Assembly: GCF_008831285.2 (NCBI RefSeq)
Contig: NC_037468.1
Coordinates: 118,501-182,500, forward strand
Direction of reading: 5' to 3'
DNA length: 64,000 bases
Source: Nymphaea colorata
Taxonomy: Eukaryota > Streptophyta > Magnoliopsida > Nymphaeales > Nymphaeaceae
This document shows, piece by piece, positions 1 through 11,460 of the stretch. Position 1 is the first letter of the stretch, and every line of letters begins with the position of its first letter. Made by a program: the position numbers and the translations under genes. The notes beneath the pieces are model-generated. The model worked only from the letters and a program-made list of their open reading frames with translations, was not told the DNA's origin and made no database searches.

Positions 1-1115
1 TCGATTCCGCGTCTTCCTCTGCGGAGAATTCATCTTCTGCCTAGGAAATTGCATCCGACGGTAACGGAACACAGGCTTGTCGCCGATGCTTTCCATCTTC
101 GTGTTCTCTTGTTCCTACGAGCAAAGCCCTGACGCAATGAAAAGCGAGTGCTTTGATCAGAACTGAATATTCCGCAGTGGGGCCAAAGCAAGAGGGAGAT
201 TTTGTTCTTAAAGCAACTCTTGCCTTCTTTATTAGTGGTGGTGGACTTGGATTCTTTCCAAAGTTGTATATAGAATGGCAGAATGTACCTGGCAAAAGCC
301 ATAGTGGGTGTCGCTTTCAATTTCATTAACTAATGTAGGTCGCCTGGTATGCCATTAATGCTTTCACTTGAAGCGATACCCTACCCGATCTGACTAGTCA
401 AACGGTAGCGAGAGGGCTCTTTCTCATCAGTTGACAGTACCAGAAGTAGAGGGGACTTTCCTAGAGGGGATATTTCCATTGCTGTCTGTACTCTTTCTTC
501 CACCTGTAAAGTAACCAACTAGGCAGAGCGAGAGAACTTCTCCGCTTTAGCCTGGCGATTTGATATGATTGCTAGACTCAAAGGATGGATGGGAATGGTG
601 ATCCTTAACTTCGTGGAAGTACCGCAGTTGCTTATCCTAGAGAGGATCTTAGAAGATCGCCAGAAACATCAATAGATTGCGGCTACCTTCAGTCTGCTGC
701 AGCAGCGTCGCTTTCAAGTAATTGATCAAGGAAGGGCGAGAGAAAAAGGAGGTGTTGTCGGCACTTGAGCAGATTGAACCATGTGAGCGAGAGACGAATC
801 CCGGCAAAGAATCGAGCCAGAATAAGAGATATGATAGACAAGGGGACGGATCGGATCCCGTCAAGGTCTTTGACGCTCAAGGCAGTGAAATGGAAAGGTT
901 CAGTAGTCGATCCGAGTAAGGCCTTAGCCGCGAAAGCCGTAAATGCGAGGTTCTGACGGTGAGAGCCTATAGCTGACCACGAATTTGGGGAAGTGGAAAG
1001 TTTAAGAGATAGGTCGGACCTAAAAGGATCAGAAGGCTCTCCATCTCTGTGGCGGCCAAGAGTTCCCATTCGTGTGCGAGAATCATCGTATAGAAAAAAA
1101 CGGAGAGTGACCGAC
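1..1115. other. Unique region, no recognised gene
   Basis: No conserved mitochondrial gene, tRNA or intron motif was seen. An R3-like piece (GAGCAAAGCCCTGACGC, GCGAGTGCTTTGATCA) lies at about 118-160. The longest frame is 155 codons on the minus strand (689-1156), but it begins inside the R3/array border and resembles nothing I know, so I do not call it a gene. Confidence 0.5.
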
Positions 1116-1143
1116 AAAGCACTCGCAACTTTCATTTTCAGGA
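1116..1143 (+). repeat. R3 border repeat, left edge of array I
   Basis: CAAAGCACTCGCAACTTTCA followed by TTTTCAGGACATCAA, the R3 motif found at the edges of the other arrays. R1 sequence begins directly after it. Confidence 0.7.
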
Positions 1144-4100
1144 CATCAATTTGCAATTGTCATGGATTTTGGAAGGCATACAATTTGTTGTATGGAAAAT
1201 GGCATCTTTTTGGTATAGTGAGTACTCATGTTGGTATGGTGAGCACTAATGGCATTTGTTTGTACAGTGAGTACTAATGGCATTTGTTTGTCAAGTGAGT
1301 ACTAATGGCATTTGTTTGTACAGTGAGTACTAATGGCATACAATTGCAATGAGTCTTCATCTTTCAAGAAGAATCAGTCCTGACCTTTCAAGACAGTCTT
1401 AACCTTTCCATTTTTTGTAAGGTGAGTACTAATGGCATACAATTGCAATTGGTCCTGTCCTTCCATCAAAAGTCCTGACCTTTCAAGACAGTCTTGACCT
1501 TTTTGGTAAGGTCAGTCCTGACTGTGAAAGACAGTCTTGACCAGAAGAATCAGTCCTGATCAGATAGTCTTGATCTTTTTGGTAAGGTTAGTCCTGACTG
1601 TGAAAGACAGTCTTGACCTTTTTGATAAGGTGAGTACTGATGACATACAAATGAGTCTTGACCTTTCAAAACAGTCTTCATCTGTTTGGTATGGTGAGTA
1701 CTGATGACATACAAATGAGTCTTGACCTTTCAATCAAGTCCTGACCTGTTTTGGTATGGTGAGTACTCATTGTTGATGGAAAATGGCATTTGTTTGTCAA
1801 GTGAGTACTAATGGCATTTTGTTGTCAAGTGAGTACTAATGGCATACAATTGTAATGAGTCCTGACCTTTCAAAAGGGTCCTGTCCTTCCATAATCATTC
1901 CTCAATCATTCTCATTAGTCCTGACCTTTCCAGAGAGTCCTGACCTTTTTGGTAAGGTGAGTTCTGACTTTTCCTCAATCATTCTCATGAGTCCTGACCT
2001 TTCAGAGTCCTGACCTTTCCATCTTTTTGGTATGGTGAGTACTAATGACATTGGTTTTTACAGTGAGTACTAATGGCATATGGAAAGTACTAATGGCATT
2101 TGTTTGCACAGTGAGTACTAATGGCATACAATTTTTGGTCAAGTGAGTACTAATGGCATACAATTGCAATGAGTCCTGACCTTTCAAGACAGTCTTGACC
2201 TTTCAAAAGAGTCCTGACCTTCCTGACTTTTCCAGAATGAGTCCTGACCTTTCAAGAAGAATCAGTCCTGACCTTTCAAGACAGTCTTGACCTTTCAAGA
2301 AGAATCAGTCCTGACCTTTCAAGACAGTCTTGACCTTTTTGGTAAGGTTAGTCCTGACTTTGAAAGACAGTCTTGACCTTTTTGATAAGGTCAGTCCTGA
2401 CTGTGAAATACAGTCTTGACCTTTTTGATAAGGTGAGTACTGATGACATACAAATGAGTCTTGATGGTCATTCCTCAATCATTCTCATTAGTCCTGACCT
2501 TTCAGAGTCTTGACCTTTCCAGAAAGTCCTCACCTTCCTGACTTTTCCATAATGAGTCCTGACCTGTTTGGTATGGTGAGTACTGATGACATACAAATGA
2601 GTCTTGACCTTCCTGACTTTTAAATAATGAGTCTTGACCTTTCCAGAAAGTCCTGACCTTTCCATAACATTCAGGAAATCGTCAAAAGTGCTTCCAACTT
2701 CATGGAAAGGAAATGATGGAAAGGATCAATTGTCATTGTATGCCATTATCCATCAAAAAAAGGAGATGCCATTATCCATCAACCAATTTGGATGGATTTT
2801 GGTATGGCTAATGACATTTGTTTGTACAGTGAGTACTAATGGCATATGGAAAGTACTAATGGCATTTGTTTGCACAGTGAGTACTAATGGCATTTGTTTG
2901 TCAAGTGAGTACTAATGGCATTTGTTTGTCAAGTGAGTACTAATGGCATTTGTTTGTCAAGTGAGTACTAATGGCATTTTGTTGTCAAGTGAGTACTAAT
3001 GGCATTTTGTTGTCAAGTGAGTACTAATGGCATACAATTGTCATGAGTCCTGACCTTTCAAAAGGGTCCTGTCCTTCCATAATGAGTCCTGACCTTTCAA
3101 GAAGAATGAGTCCTGACCTTTCAAGACAGTCTTGACCTTTTTGGTAAGGTCAGTCCTTACTTTGAAAGACAGTCTTGACCAGAAGAATCAGTCCTGATCA
3201 GATAGTCTTGATCTTTTTGGTAAGGTTAGTCCTGACTTTGAAAGACAGTCTTGACCTTTTTGATAAGGTGAGTACTGATGACATACAAATGAGTCTTGAC
3301 CTTTCAAAGGAGTCCTGACCTTTCAAGAAGAATCAGTCCTGACCTTTCAAGACAGTCTTGACCTTTTTGGTAAGGTCAGTCCTGACTGTGAAATACAGTC
3401 TTGACCAGAAGAATCAGTCCTGATCAGATAGTCTTGATCTTTTTGGTAAGGTTAGTCCTGACTTTGAAAGACAGTATTGACCTTTTTGATAAGGTGAGTA
3501 CTGATGACATACAAATGAGTCTTGACCGGAAAGTCCTGACCTTTCAAGAAGAATGAGTCCTGACCTTTCAAGACAGTCTTGACCTTTTTGGTAAGGTCAG
3601 TCCTGACTGTGAAATACAGTATTGACCAGAAGAATCAGTCCTGATCAGATAGTCTTGATCTTTTTGGTAAGGTTAGTCCTGACTTTGAAAGACAGTCTTG
3701 ACCTTTTTGATAAGGTGAGTACTGATGACATACAAATGAGTCTTGACCTTTCAAAACAGTCTTCACCTTTCAAGAAGAATCAGTCCTGACCTTTCAAGAC
3801 AGTCTTGATCTTTTTGGTAAGGTCAGTCCTGACTTTGAAATACAGTCTTGACCAGAAGAATCAGTCCTGATCAGATAGTCTTGATCTTTTTGGTAAGGTT
3901 AGTCCTGACTTTGAAATACAGTCTTGACCTTTTTGATAAGGTGAGTACTGATGACATACAAATGAGTCTTGATGGTCATTCCTCAATCATTCTCATTAGT
4001 CCTGACCTTTCAGAGTCTTGACCTTTCCAGAAGAATCAGTCCTGACCTTTCAAGAAGAATGAGTCCTGACCTTTCAAGACAGTCTTGACCTTTTTGGTAA

Positions 4101-4309
4101 GGTCAGTCCTGACTGTGAAATACAGTCTTGACCAGAAGAATCAGTCCTGATCTTTCAAGATAGTCTTGATCTTTTTGGTAAGGTCAGTCCTGACTTTGAA
4201 AGACAGTCTTGACCTTTTTGATAAGGTGAGTACTGATGACATACAAATGAGTCTTGACCTTTCAATCAAGTCCTCACCTTTCAAGAAATGAGTCCTGACC
4301 TTTCCATAA
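1144..4309 (+). repeat. Array I, forward half (R1 and R2 repeats)
   Basis: Dense tandem and interspersed R1 (GAGTACTAATGGCAT with tails TTGTTTGTCAAGT, TTGTTGTCAAGT or ACAATTGCAATTG) and R2 (AGTCCTGACCTTTCAAGAC, AGTCTTGACCTTT, TTGGTAAGGTCAG). From 3181 to 4134 R2 is organised as a higher-order repeat of about 225 bp with five copies. No gene is embedded. Confidence 0.95.
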
Positions 4310-4351
4310 GGTCACTGATTCAGGTCAGACAAATCCTGACAAGTGCTGACC
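4310..4351 (+). repeat. 42-bp junction module J
   Basis: Begins GGTCACTGATTCAGGTCAGA and ends AAGTGCTGACC, with GGTCA/TGACC as inverted ends. It sits where array I changes from forward to reverse orientation. Other copies: 5481-5522 (-), 11419-11460 (+), 24830-24864 (-), 29362-29396 (+), 44621-44662 (-), 53063-53088 (partial, -) and 59739-59780 (+). Confidence 0.8.
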
Positions 4352-5180
4352 ATACCAAAATTGCAATTGTATGCCATTAGTGTTCACACAAATGGAAAGG
4401 AAAAGGTCAGGACTCTCTGGAAAGGTCAGGACTAATGAGAATGATTGAGGAATGATTATGGAAGGACAGGACCCTTTTGAAAGGTCAGGACTCTGAAAGG
4501 TCAGGACTAATGAGAATGATTGAGGAAAAGTCAGAACTCACCTTCTCAAAAAGGTCAATACTGTATTTCACAGTCAGGACTAACCTTACCAAAAAGATCA
4601 AGACTGTCTTGAAAGATCAGAACTTCTTCTTCTTAAAAGGACAGGACCCTTTTGAAAGGTCAGGACTCATGACAATTGTATGCCATTAGTACTCACTTGA
4701 CAAACAAATGCCATTAGTACTCACTTGACAACAAAATGCCATTAGTACTCACTTGACAACAAAATGCCATTAGTACTCACTTGACAAACAAATGCCATTT
4801 TCCATCAACAATGAGTACTCACCATACCAAAACAGGTGAGTCGGTCAGGACTCTTTTGAAAGGTCAAGACTGTCTTGAAAGGTCAGGACTCATTCTTCTT
4901 GAAAGGTCAGGACTCATTGCAATTGTATGCCATTAGTACTCACTTGACAACAAATTGTATGTCTCTCACTTGACAACAAAATGCCATTAGTACTTTCCAT
5001 ATGCCATTAGTACTCACTGTGCAAACAAATGCCATTAGTACTTTCCATATGCCATTAGTACTCACTATACCAACATGAGTACTCACCATACCAAAACAAT
5101 GCCATTAGTGCTCCCAATGGCAATTGTATGCCATTTTCCATACAACAAATTGTATGCCATTAGTGCTGACCATCAAAAAA
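4352..5180 (-). repeat. Array I, reverse segment
   Basis: The same R1 and R2 families as upstream but in reverse complement (ATGCCATTAGTACTCACTTG; GGTCAGGACTCATTCTTCTT). Includes one copy of the recurrent segment that gives a 70-codon open frame (4477-4689, +). Confidence 0.93.
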
Positions 5181-5480
5181 TACTCATCACTTTTCATAAG
5201 CACACTCGCTTCGCTTTGGCTTCCCTTGAGTCAAAGCACACTCGCTTCGCTTTGGATTCATGAGCCACTTTGATGAAATGCAAAGCAAAGTCATGTACGC
5301 TGACCTTGACTTTGAAAATGGCTCGTTCGTTCGAGAAAAGCACTCGCAACTTCAAATTGCTGAAAGTCACGTCACGTCAGAACAAAGCCCTCTTGTTAAT
5401 TGCACAAAGCACTCAATTTCAGACAAAATGAGATTCACTCTTTTGTCAGGGTCAGCGGCATACAATTCAATTTGTGATAT
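5181..5480 (+). repeat. R3-rich spacer inside array I
   Basis: Contains CACACTCGCTTCGCTTTGGC twice, then AAGCACTCGCAACTTCAAAT, GCTGAAAGTCACGTCACGTC and AACAAAGCCCTCTTG. A frame of 86 codons (5260-5520) crosses it, but it is made of repeat motifs shared with other loci, so I do not call it a gene. Confidence 0.7.
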
Positions 5481-5522
5481 GGTCAGCACTTGTCAGGATT
5501 TGTCTGACCTGAATCAGTGACC
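5481..5522 (-). repeat. Junction module J, reverse copy
   Basis: Reverse complement of the 42-bp module at 4310-4351, forming an inverted pair around the 1.1-kb segment 4352-5480. Confidence 0.8.
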
Positions 5523-7945
5523 TTATGGAAAGGTCAGGACTCATTTCTTGAAAGGTGAGGACTTGATTGAAAGGTCAAGACTCATTTGTATGTCATCAGT
5601 ACTCACCTTATCAAAAAGGTCAAGACTGTCTTTCAAAGTCAGGACTGACCTTACCAAAAAGATCAAGACTATCTTGAAAGATCAGGACTGATTCTTCTGG
5701 TCAAGACTGTATTTCACAGTCAGGACTGACCTTATCAAAAAGGTCAAGACTGTATTTCACAGTCAGGACTAACCTTACCAAAAAGGTCAAGACTGTCTTG
5801 AAAGGTCAGGACTGATTCTTCTGGAAAGGTCAAGACTGTCTTGAAAGGTCAGGACTGATTATGGAAGGACAGGACCAATTGCAATTGTATGCCATTAGTA
5901 CTCACCTGACCATACAAGACTCATTTGTATGTCATCAGTACTCACCTTATCAAAAAGGTCAATACTGTATTTCACAGTCAGGACTGACCTTACCAAAAAG
6001 ATCAAGACTATCTTGAAAGATCAGGACTGATTCTTCTGGTCAATACTGTATTTCACAGTCAGGACTGACCTTACCAAAAAGATCAAGACTGTCTTGAAAG
6101 GTCAGGACTGATTCTTCTGGAAAGGTCAAGACTGTCTTGAAAGGTCAGGACTCATTCTTCTTGAAAGGTCAGGACTGATTATGGAAGGACAGGACCAATT
6201 GCAATTGTATGCCATTAGTACTCACCTTATCAAAAAGGTCAAGACTGTATTTCACAGTCAGGACTGACCTTACCAAAAAGGTCAAGACTGTCTTGAAAGG
6301 TCAGGACTGATTCTTCTGGAAAGGTCAAGACTCTGAAAGGTCAGGACTAATGAGAATGATTGAGGAATGACCATCAAGACTCATTTGTATGTCATCAGTA
6401 CTCACCTTATCAAAAAGGTCAAGACTGTCTTTCAAAGTCAGGACTAACCTTACCAAAAAGATCAAGACTATCTTGAAAGATCAGGACTGATTCTTATTGA
6501 AAGGTCAATACTGTATTTCACAGTCAGGACTGACCTTACCAAAAAGATCAAGACTGTCTTGAAAGGTCAGGACTGATTCTTCTTGAAAGGTGAAGACTGT
6601 TTTGAAAGGTCAAGACTCATTTGTATGTCATCAGTACTCACCTTATCAAAAAGGTCAAGACTGTCTTTCAAAGTCAGGACTAACCTTACCAAAAAGATCA
6701 AGACTATCTGATCAGGACTGATTCTTCTGGTCAAGACTGTATTTCACAGTCAGGACTGACCTTACCAAAAAGGTCAAGACTGTCTTGAAAGGTCAGGACT
6801 GATTTTTCTTGAAAGGTCAAGACTGTCTTGAAATCAGTACTGACCTTACCAAAAAGGTCAAGACTGTCTTGAAAGGTCAGGACTCATTCTTCTTGAAAGG
6901 TCAGGACTGTCTGGAAAGGTCAAGACTCATTTGTATGTCATCAGTACTCACCTTATCAAAAAGGTCAAGACTGTCTTTCAAAGTCAGGACTAACCTTACC
7001 AAAAAGATCAAGACTATCTGATCAGGACTGATTCTTCTGGTCAAGACTGTCTTTCACAGTCAGGACTGACCTTACCAAAAAGGTCAAGACTGTCTTGAAA
7101 GGTCAGGACTTTTGATGGAAGGACAGGACCAATTGCAATTGTATGCCATTAGTACTCACCTGACCAAAAATGGAAAGGTCAAGACTGTCTTGAAATCAGT
7201 ACTGACCTTATCAAAAAGGTCAAGACTGTCTTTCAAAGTCAGGACTAACCTTACCAAAAAGATCAAGACTATCTGATCAGGACTGATTCTTCTGGTCAAT
7301 ACTGTCTTTCAAGGTCAGGACTGACCTTACCAAAAAGGTCAAGACTGTCTTGAAAGGTCAGGACTGATTCTTCTGGAAAGGTCAAGACTGTCTTGAAAGG
7401 TCAGGACTCATTCTTCTTGAAAGGTCAGGACTCCTTATGGAAGGACAGGACCCTTTTGAAAGGTCAGGACTCATGACAATTGTATGCCATTAGTACTCAC
7501 TTGACAAACAAATGCCATTAGTACTCACTTGACAAACAAATGCCATTAGTACTCACTTGACAAACAAATGCCATTAGTACTCACTTGACAAACAAATGCC
7601 ATTAGTACTCACTTGACAAACAAATGCCATTAGTACTCACTGTGCAAACAAATGCCATTAGTACTTTCCATATGCCATTAGTACTCACTGTACAAACAAA
7701 TGTCATTAGCCATACCAAAATCCATCCAAATTGGTTGATGGATAATGGCATCTCCTTTTTTTGATGGATAATGGCATACAATGACAATTGATCCTTTCCA
7801 TCATTTCCTTTCCATCAATTGGTCAGGGTCAACACTAATGGCATTGGTTGATGGATAATGGCATCTCCTTTTTTTGATGGATAATGGCATACAATGACAA
7901 TTGATCCTTTCCATCAACCATCAAACCTTGATGTCCTGAAACAAC
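5523..7945 (-). repeat. Array I, second reverse segment
   Basis: R2-dominated reverse-orientation array (GGTCAAGACTGTCTTGAAAG, TTACCAAAAAGATCAAGACT), ending in five to six 28-bp R1 units (about 7480-7640). It closes with sequence that is repeated inverted at 10099-10500 and direct near 2715-3110. Confidence 0.94.
7843..7940 (-). repeat. 98-bp inverted repeat, left arm
   Basis: Perfect reverse complement of 10099-10196 by my base-by-base reading. It continues as a longer imperfect inverted match (about 7430-7803 with 10123-10500). The pair brackets the unique 7941-10098 island. Confidence 0.88.
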
Positions 7946-8110
7946 CAAAAGCTTTTCATAAGCACATCCTTCAAATGTGTGCTGACCTTTACCTTTCAAT
8001 TGCACAAAGCACGCACTCGCAACTTCAAATTGCTGAAGCTGATGAAGTGATTCAGGTCAGAGCAAAGCCCTCTTGTTCAGAGTGCTTTGTGGGCTTTGCT
8101 CGTCAAAATG
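7946..8110 (+). repeat. R3 border repeat, right edge of array I
   Basis: Contains CACTCGCAACTTCAAATTGC, TGAAGCTGATGAAGTGATTC and AGGTCAGAGCAAAGCCCTCT. The same roughly 70-bp run recurs at 51333-51405 and 58897-58970. Confidence 0.85.
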
Positions 8111-10050
8111 ACGTGACGTTCAGTGATCGAACCGAGAGAAAGGAAGCTGAAAGTGGTGCTATGGACATCAACGTAGTTAGTGTGCCAACATGGAAGGATT
8201 GGCAGAGGGGGTAACGCTTCGCGAAAGAATCGTCGTATGCTCCGGAGGTGTAGAGCCTCCTAGGAGGCAGACTTCCTGCTAGCCATCTTGGCTTCGCTTT
8301 CGCTTCGCTCGTGAAGCAAGGTCCTGCATGTTTTGACAAGGTTGATTCGCCGCGAAACAAAAAGAAAAAAGAAAACGGACGGCCATGTTGGACTCGGACG
8401 ACGGTGCGAAGCCGCAACGCGGAGTTGACGAAGCGAAGGAAACCGGCTACGTCTATCGAAGCGGAAATCCACCGAGACATCCACTGCCATAACGTATGAC
8501 AATAGAAAAGGGAATACCGATACCTTGCTGACCGAGCTTCCCGGAACGGAAGGAAAGAACTCGCTTGACCTTCACTCGCAACTCGTTTCATTCCCCTGGC
8601 GCGTCGGTTGCTAAGCGACGGAAGGAATCCAAAAGGAGAAAGGAAACCACGTCAAATCCATCAAGTTAGAGAGGCAACGAGTTCCGTCGTTAAGCGTAAC
8701 GAGTCTACTTGAAAGAACTTCTATTTCATTAGTAGATCAAACTCTCTTTTGCTTGAAACAGAGTGATTCACCGTCGGGTATGAATCTTCTCACTCACCGG
8801 GCCGTTATCACTCACATCTCTCTCAGGGTAAAGCTGATAAAAACTGGGAAGAGCGTGAAAACTAGTCTGTCCCCTACCATTTTATTGAGGAAAAAAACAT
8901 CCATAGGTGCCGATTAGTTGTATTCACATCCCACGGTCGACGCACCCCCGCCTATGGAAGGAATCCCTAGAGAAGCATGTCCATAGCATCTCTGTTGGTT
9001 CGGGCCGGGGCGCTGTAATGAAATGGTCAAAACCATTTCCCACACTTGACTGATTTTTCACTCTAGGGAATGAAGAAGGGTAGTTAGTGAGGACAGACCC
9101 ACCCCTGGGGAAGGGGTTGGCTATTGATGGGCTTTTGATGACTGGCTATTTATCTTGATCCAATGGCTTCCGTTGCTCCTGTTCGTTACCACCTAGTACA
9201 GATGACAAATCTCCCAATCCCCCACCCCAATGAGATTCACTCGCAGTTGTTGGTGACCCATCATCTGAGCAAGCAGCACCCGTAACGGCAGATAAGGGCA
9301 CGGAACCACCACCATTAGTGGTGGTGGTGGTGGTTCTAGCAGCATAGTCAGCATAGGCATCATGGGCGGAGGCTTCAGAAACAAAGGCATTGGCATCCGA
9401 ACCAGCCCACCAGTAGCAGTTGACCCAGTGCCAGGCGATTCATATCCAACATCCGTTTATGCCTTGCATATCGAGATCAGGGCCTACCCACAGGAGAGGA
9501 GGTCACAAAGGCATAGGTTGGATTGAAGTGAGACCGTAATACGTTCTAAAGCGCGTGGCATCCGTTCAAAAGCCGGTTTTTTTCTAGATCGAAAGCCAGC
9601 ACCAACCAGAGGCAGAGGTTCAGGCAGAGAGAGCTAAAGCATAGCCATCTAGGGTGGCCATAGGCAGGGGGTCAAAGCAAATCCAAAAACATAGCCGGTC
9701 AGAGAAGCAGAGACAAGGAAAGCGTTGGTGATAGTCAACACATTTTTAAGTGGTGTTGGGATTCCAGTTCAAGTTAGGGCCCTTATTTACCAATAAGTAG
9801 TAGGTAGGAACGGATAGCAAAGTAAGTTAGATAGTCATAGCTTGTTCTAGGTCCCATTGAAGTTGACCCGAAGAGGCGAGATAAGGGCATATACAAGGGT
9901 AGAGGCACTGGTTTAACCCCCGGGCGTTTCACAACCTGCGGGGACGGATCCGGTTCCACCGCAAAGGCAGGAGTTGAAAAAACCATACTGAAAAACATGA
10001 ATACCAAAAACAGGAAAAAAACTCAGGTAGAAGCACAGCCGGGCCATACG
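8111..10050. other. Unique island between inverted repeats, no recognised gene
   Basis: No conserved gene found. 8598-8643 is a perfect inverted match of 57600-57645. A minus-strand frame at 8103-8591 (162 codons) starts near R3 sequence and is not recognisable. A GGT/CCA-rich low-complexity tract lies near 9300-9345. No intron or tRNA motif was seen. Confidence 0.5.
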
Positions 10051-10098
10051 AGAAAGCGAAAGCACTCGCAAAGCGAAGCTTCAGGGACAACTTTGACT

Positions 10099-10196
10099 TT
10101 CAGGACATCAAGGTTTGATGGTTGATGGAAAGGATCAATTGTCATTGTATGCCATTATCCATCAAAAAAAGGAGATGCCATTATCCATCAACCAAT
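10099..10196 (+). repeat. 98-bp inverted repeat, right arm
   Basis: Reverse complement of 7843-7940. It starts at TTCAGGACATCAAGG just after an R3 piece (10055-10080) and leads into array II. Confidence 0.88.
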
Positions 10197-11418
10197 TTGG
10201 ATGGATTTTGGTATGGCTAATGACATTTGTTTGTACAGTGAGTACTAATGGCATATGGAAAGTACTAATGGCATTTGTTTGCACAGTGAGTACTAATGGC
10301 ATTTGTTTGTCAAGTGAGTACTAATGGCATTTGTTTGTCAAGTGAGTACTAATGGCATTTGTTTGTCAAGTGAGTACTAATGGCATTTGTTTGTCAAGTG
10401 AGTACTAATGGCATTTGTTTGTCAAGTGAGTACTAATGGCATACAATTGTCATGAGTCCTGACCTTTCAAAAGGGTCCTGTCCTTCCATAATGAGTCCTG
10501 ACCTTTCAAGAAGAATGAGTCCTGACCTTTCAAGACAGTCTTGACCTTTCCATTTTTGGTCAGGTGAGTACTAATGGCATACAATTGCAATTGGTCCTGT
10601 CCTTCCATCAAAAGTCCTGACCTTTCAAGACAGTCTTGATCTTTTTGGTAAGGTCAGTCCTGACTGTGAAAGACAGTCTTGACCAGAAGAATCAGTCCTG
10701 ATCAGATAGTCTTGATCTTTTTGGTAAGGTTAGTCCTGACTTTGAAAGACAGTCTTGACCTTTTTGATAAGGTGAGTACTGATGACATACAAATGAGTCT
10801 TGTATGGTCAGGTGAGTACTAATGGCATACAATTGCAATTGGTCCTGTCCTTCCATAATCAGTCCTGACCTTTCAAGACAGTCTTGACCAGAAGAATCAG
10901 TCCTGACCTTTCAAGACAGTCTTGACCTTTTTGGTAAGGTCAGTCCTGACCTTGAAAGACAGTCTTGACCAGAAGAATCAGTCCTGATCAGATAGTCTTG
11001 ATCTTTTTGGTAAGGTTAGTCCTGACTGTGAAAGACAGTCTTGACCTTTTTGATAAGGTCAGTACTGATTTCAAGACAGTCTTGACCTTTCCATTTTTGG
11101 TCAGGTGAGTACTAATGGCATACAATTGCAATTGGTCCTGTCCTTCCATCAAAAGTCCTGACCTTTCAAGACAGTCTTGACCTTTTTGGTAAGGTCAGTC
11201 CTGACTGTGAAAGACAGTCTTGACCAGAAGAATCAGTCCTGATCAGATAGTCTTGATCTTTTTGGTAAGGTTAGTCCTGACTTTGAAAGACAGTCTTGAC
11301 CTTTTTGATAAGGTGAGTACTGATGACATACAAATGAGTCTTGATGGTCATTCCTCAATCATTCTCATTAGTCCTGACCTTTCAGAGTCTTGACCTTTCA
11401 AGACAGTCCTGACCGGAA
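10197..11418 (+). repeat. Array II, forward half
   Basis: Five consecutive 28-bp R1 units start at 10288, 10316, 10344, 10372 and 10400. R2 blocks with GGTCCTGTCCTTCCAT and ATCAGATAGTCTTGATC follow, ending at the J module (11419-11460). Confidence 0.95.
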
Positions 11419-11460
11419 GGTCACTGATTCAGGTCAGACAAATCCTGAAAAGTACTGACT

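Noticed and set aside
689-1156. 155-codon minus-strand open frame
   Set aside because: Starts within array-border repeat sequence, resembles no known protein and is overlapped by other frames; chance or lineage-specific at best.
2634-2915. Open frames inside R1/R2 arrays (here and at 7602-7787, 10115-10324, 46311-46526 and others)
   Set aside because: They are made only of repeat units, differ in length with copy number and often lack an ATG start.
1144-7945. CRISPR array
   Set aside because: The repeats are contiguous or variably spaced related motifs, not identical repeats with unique spacers, and the genome is an organelle.
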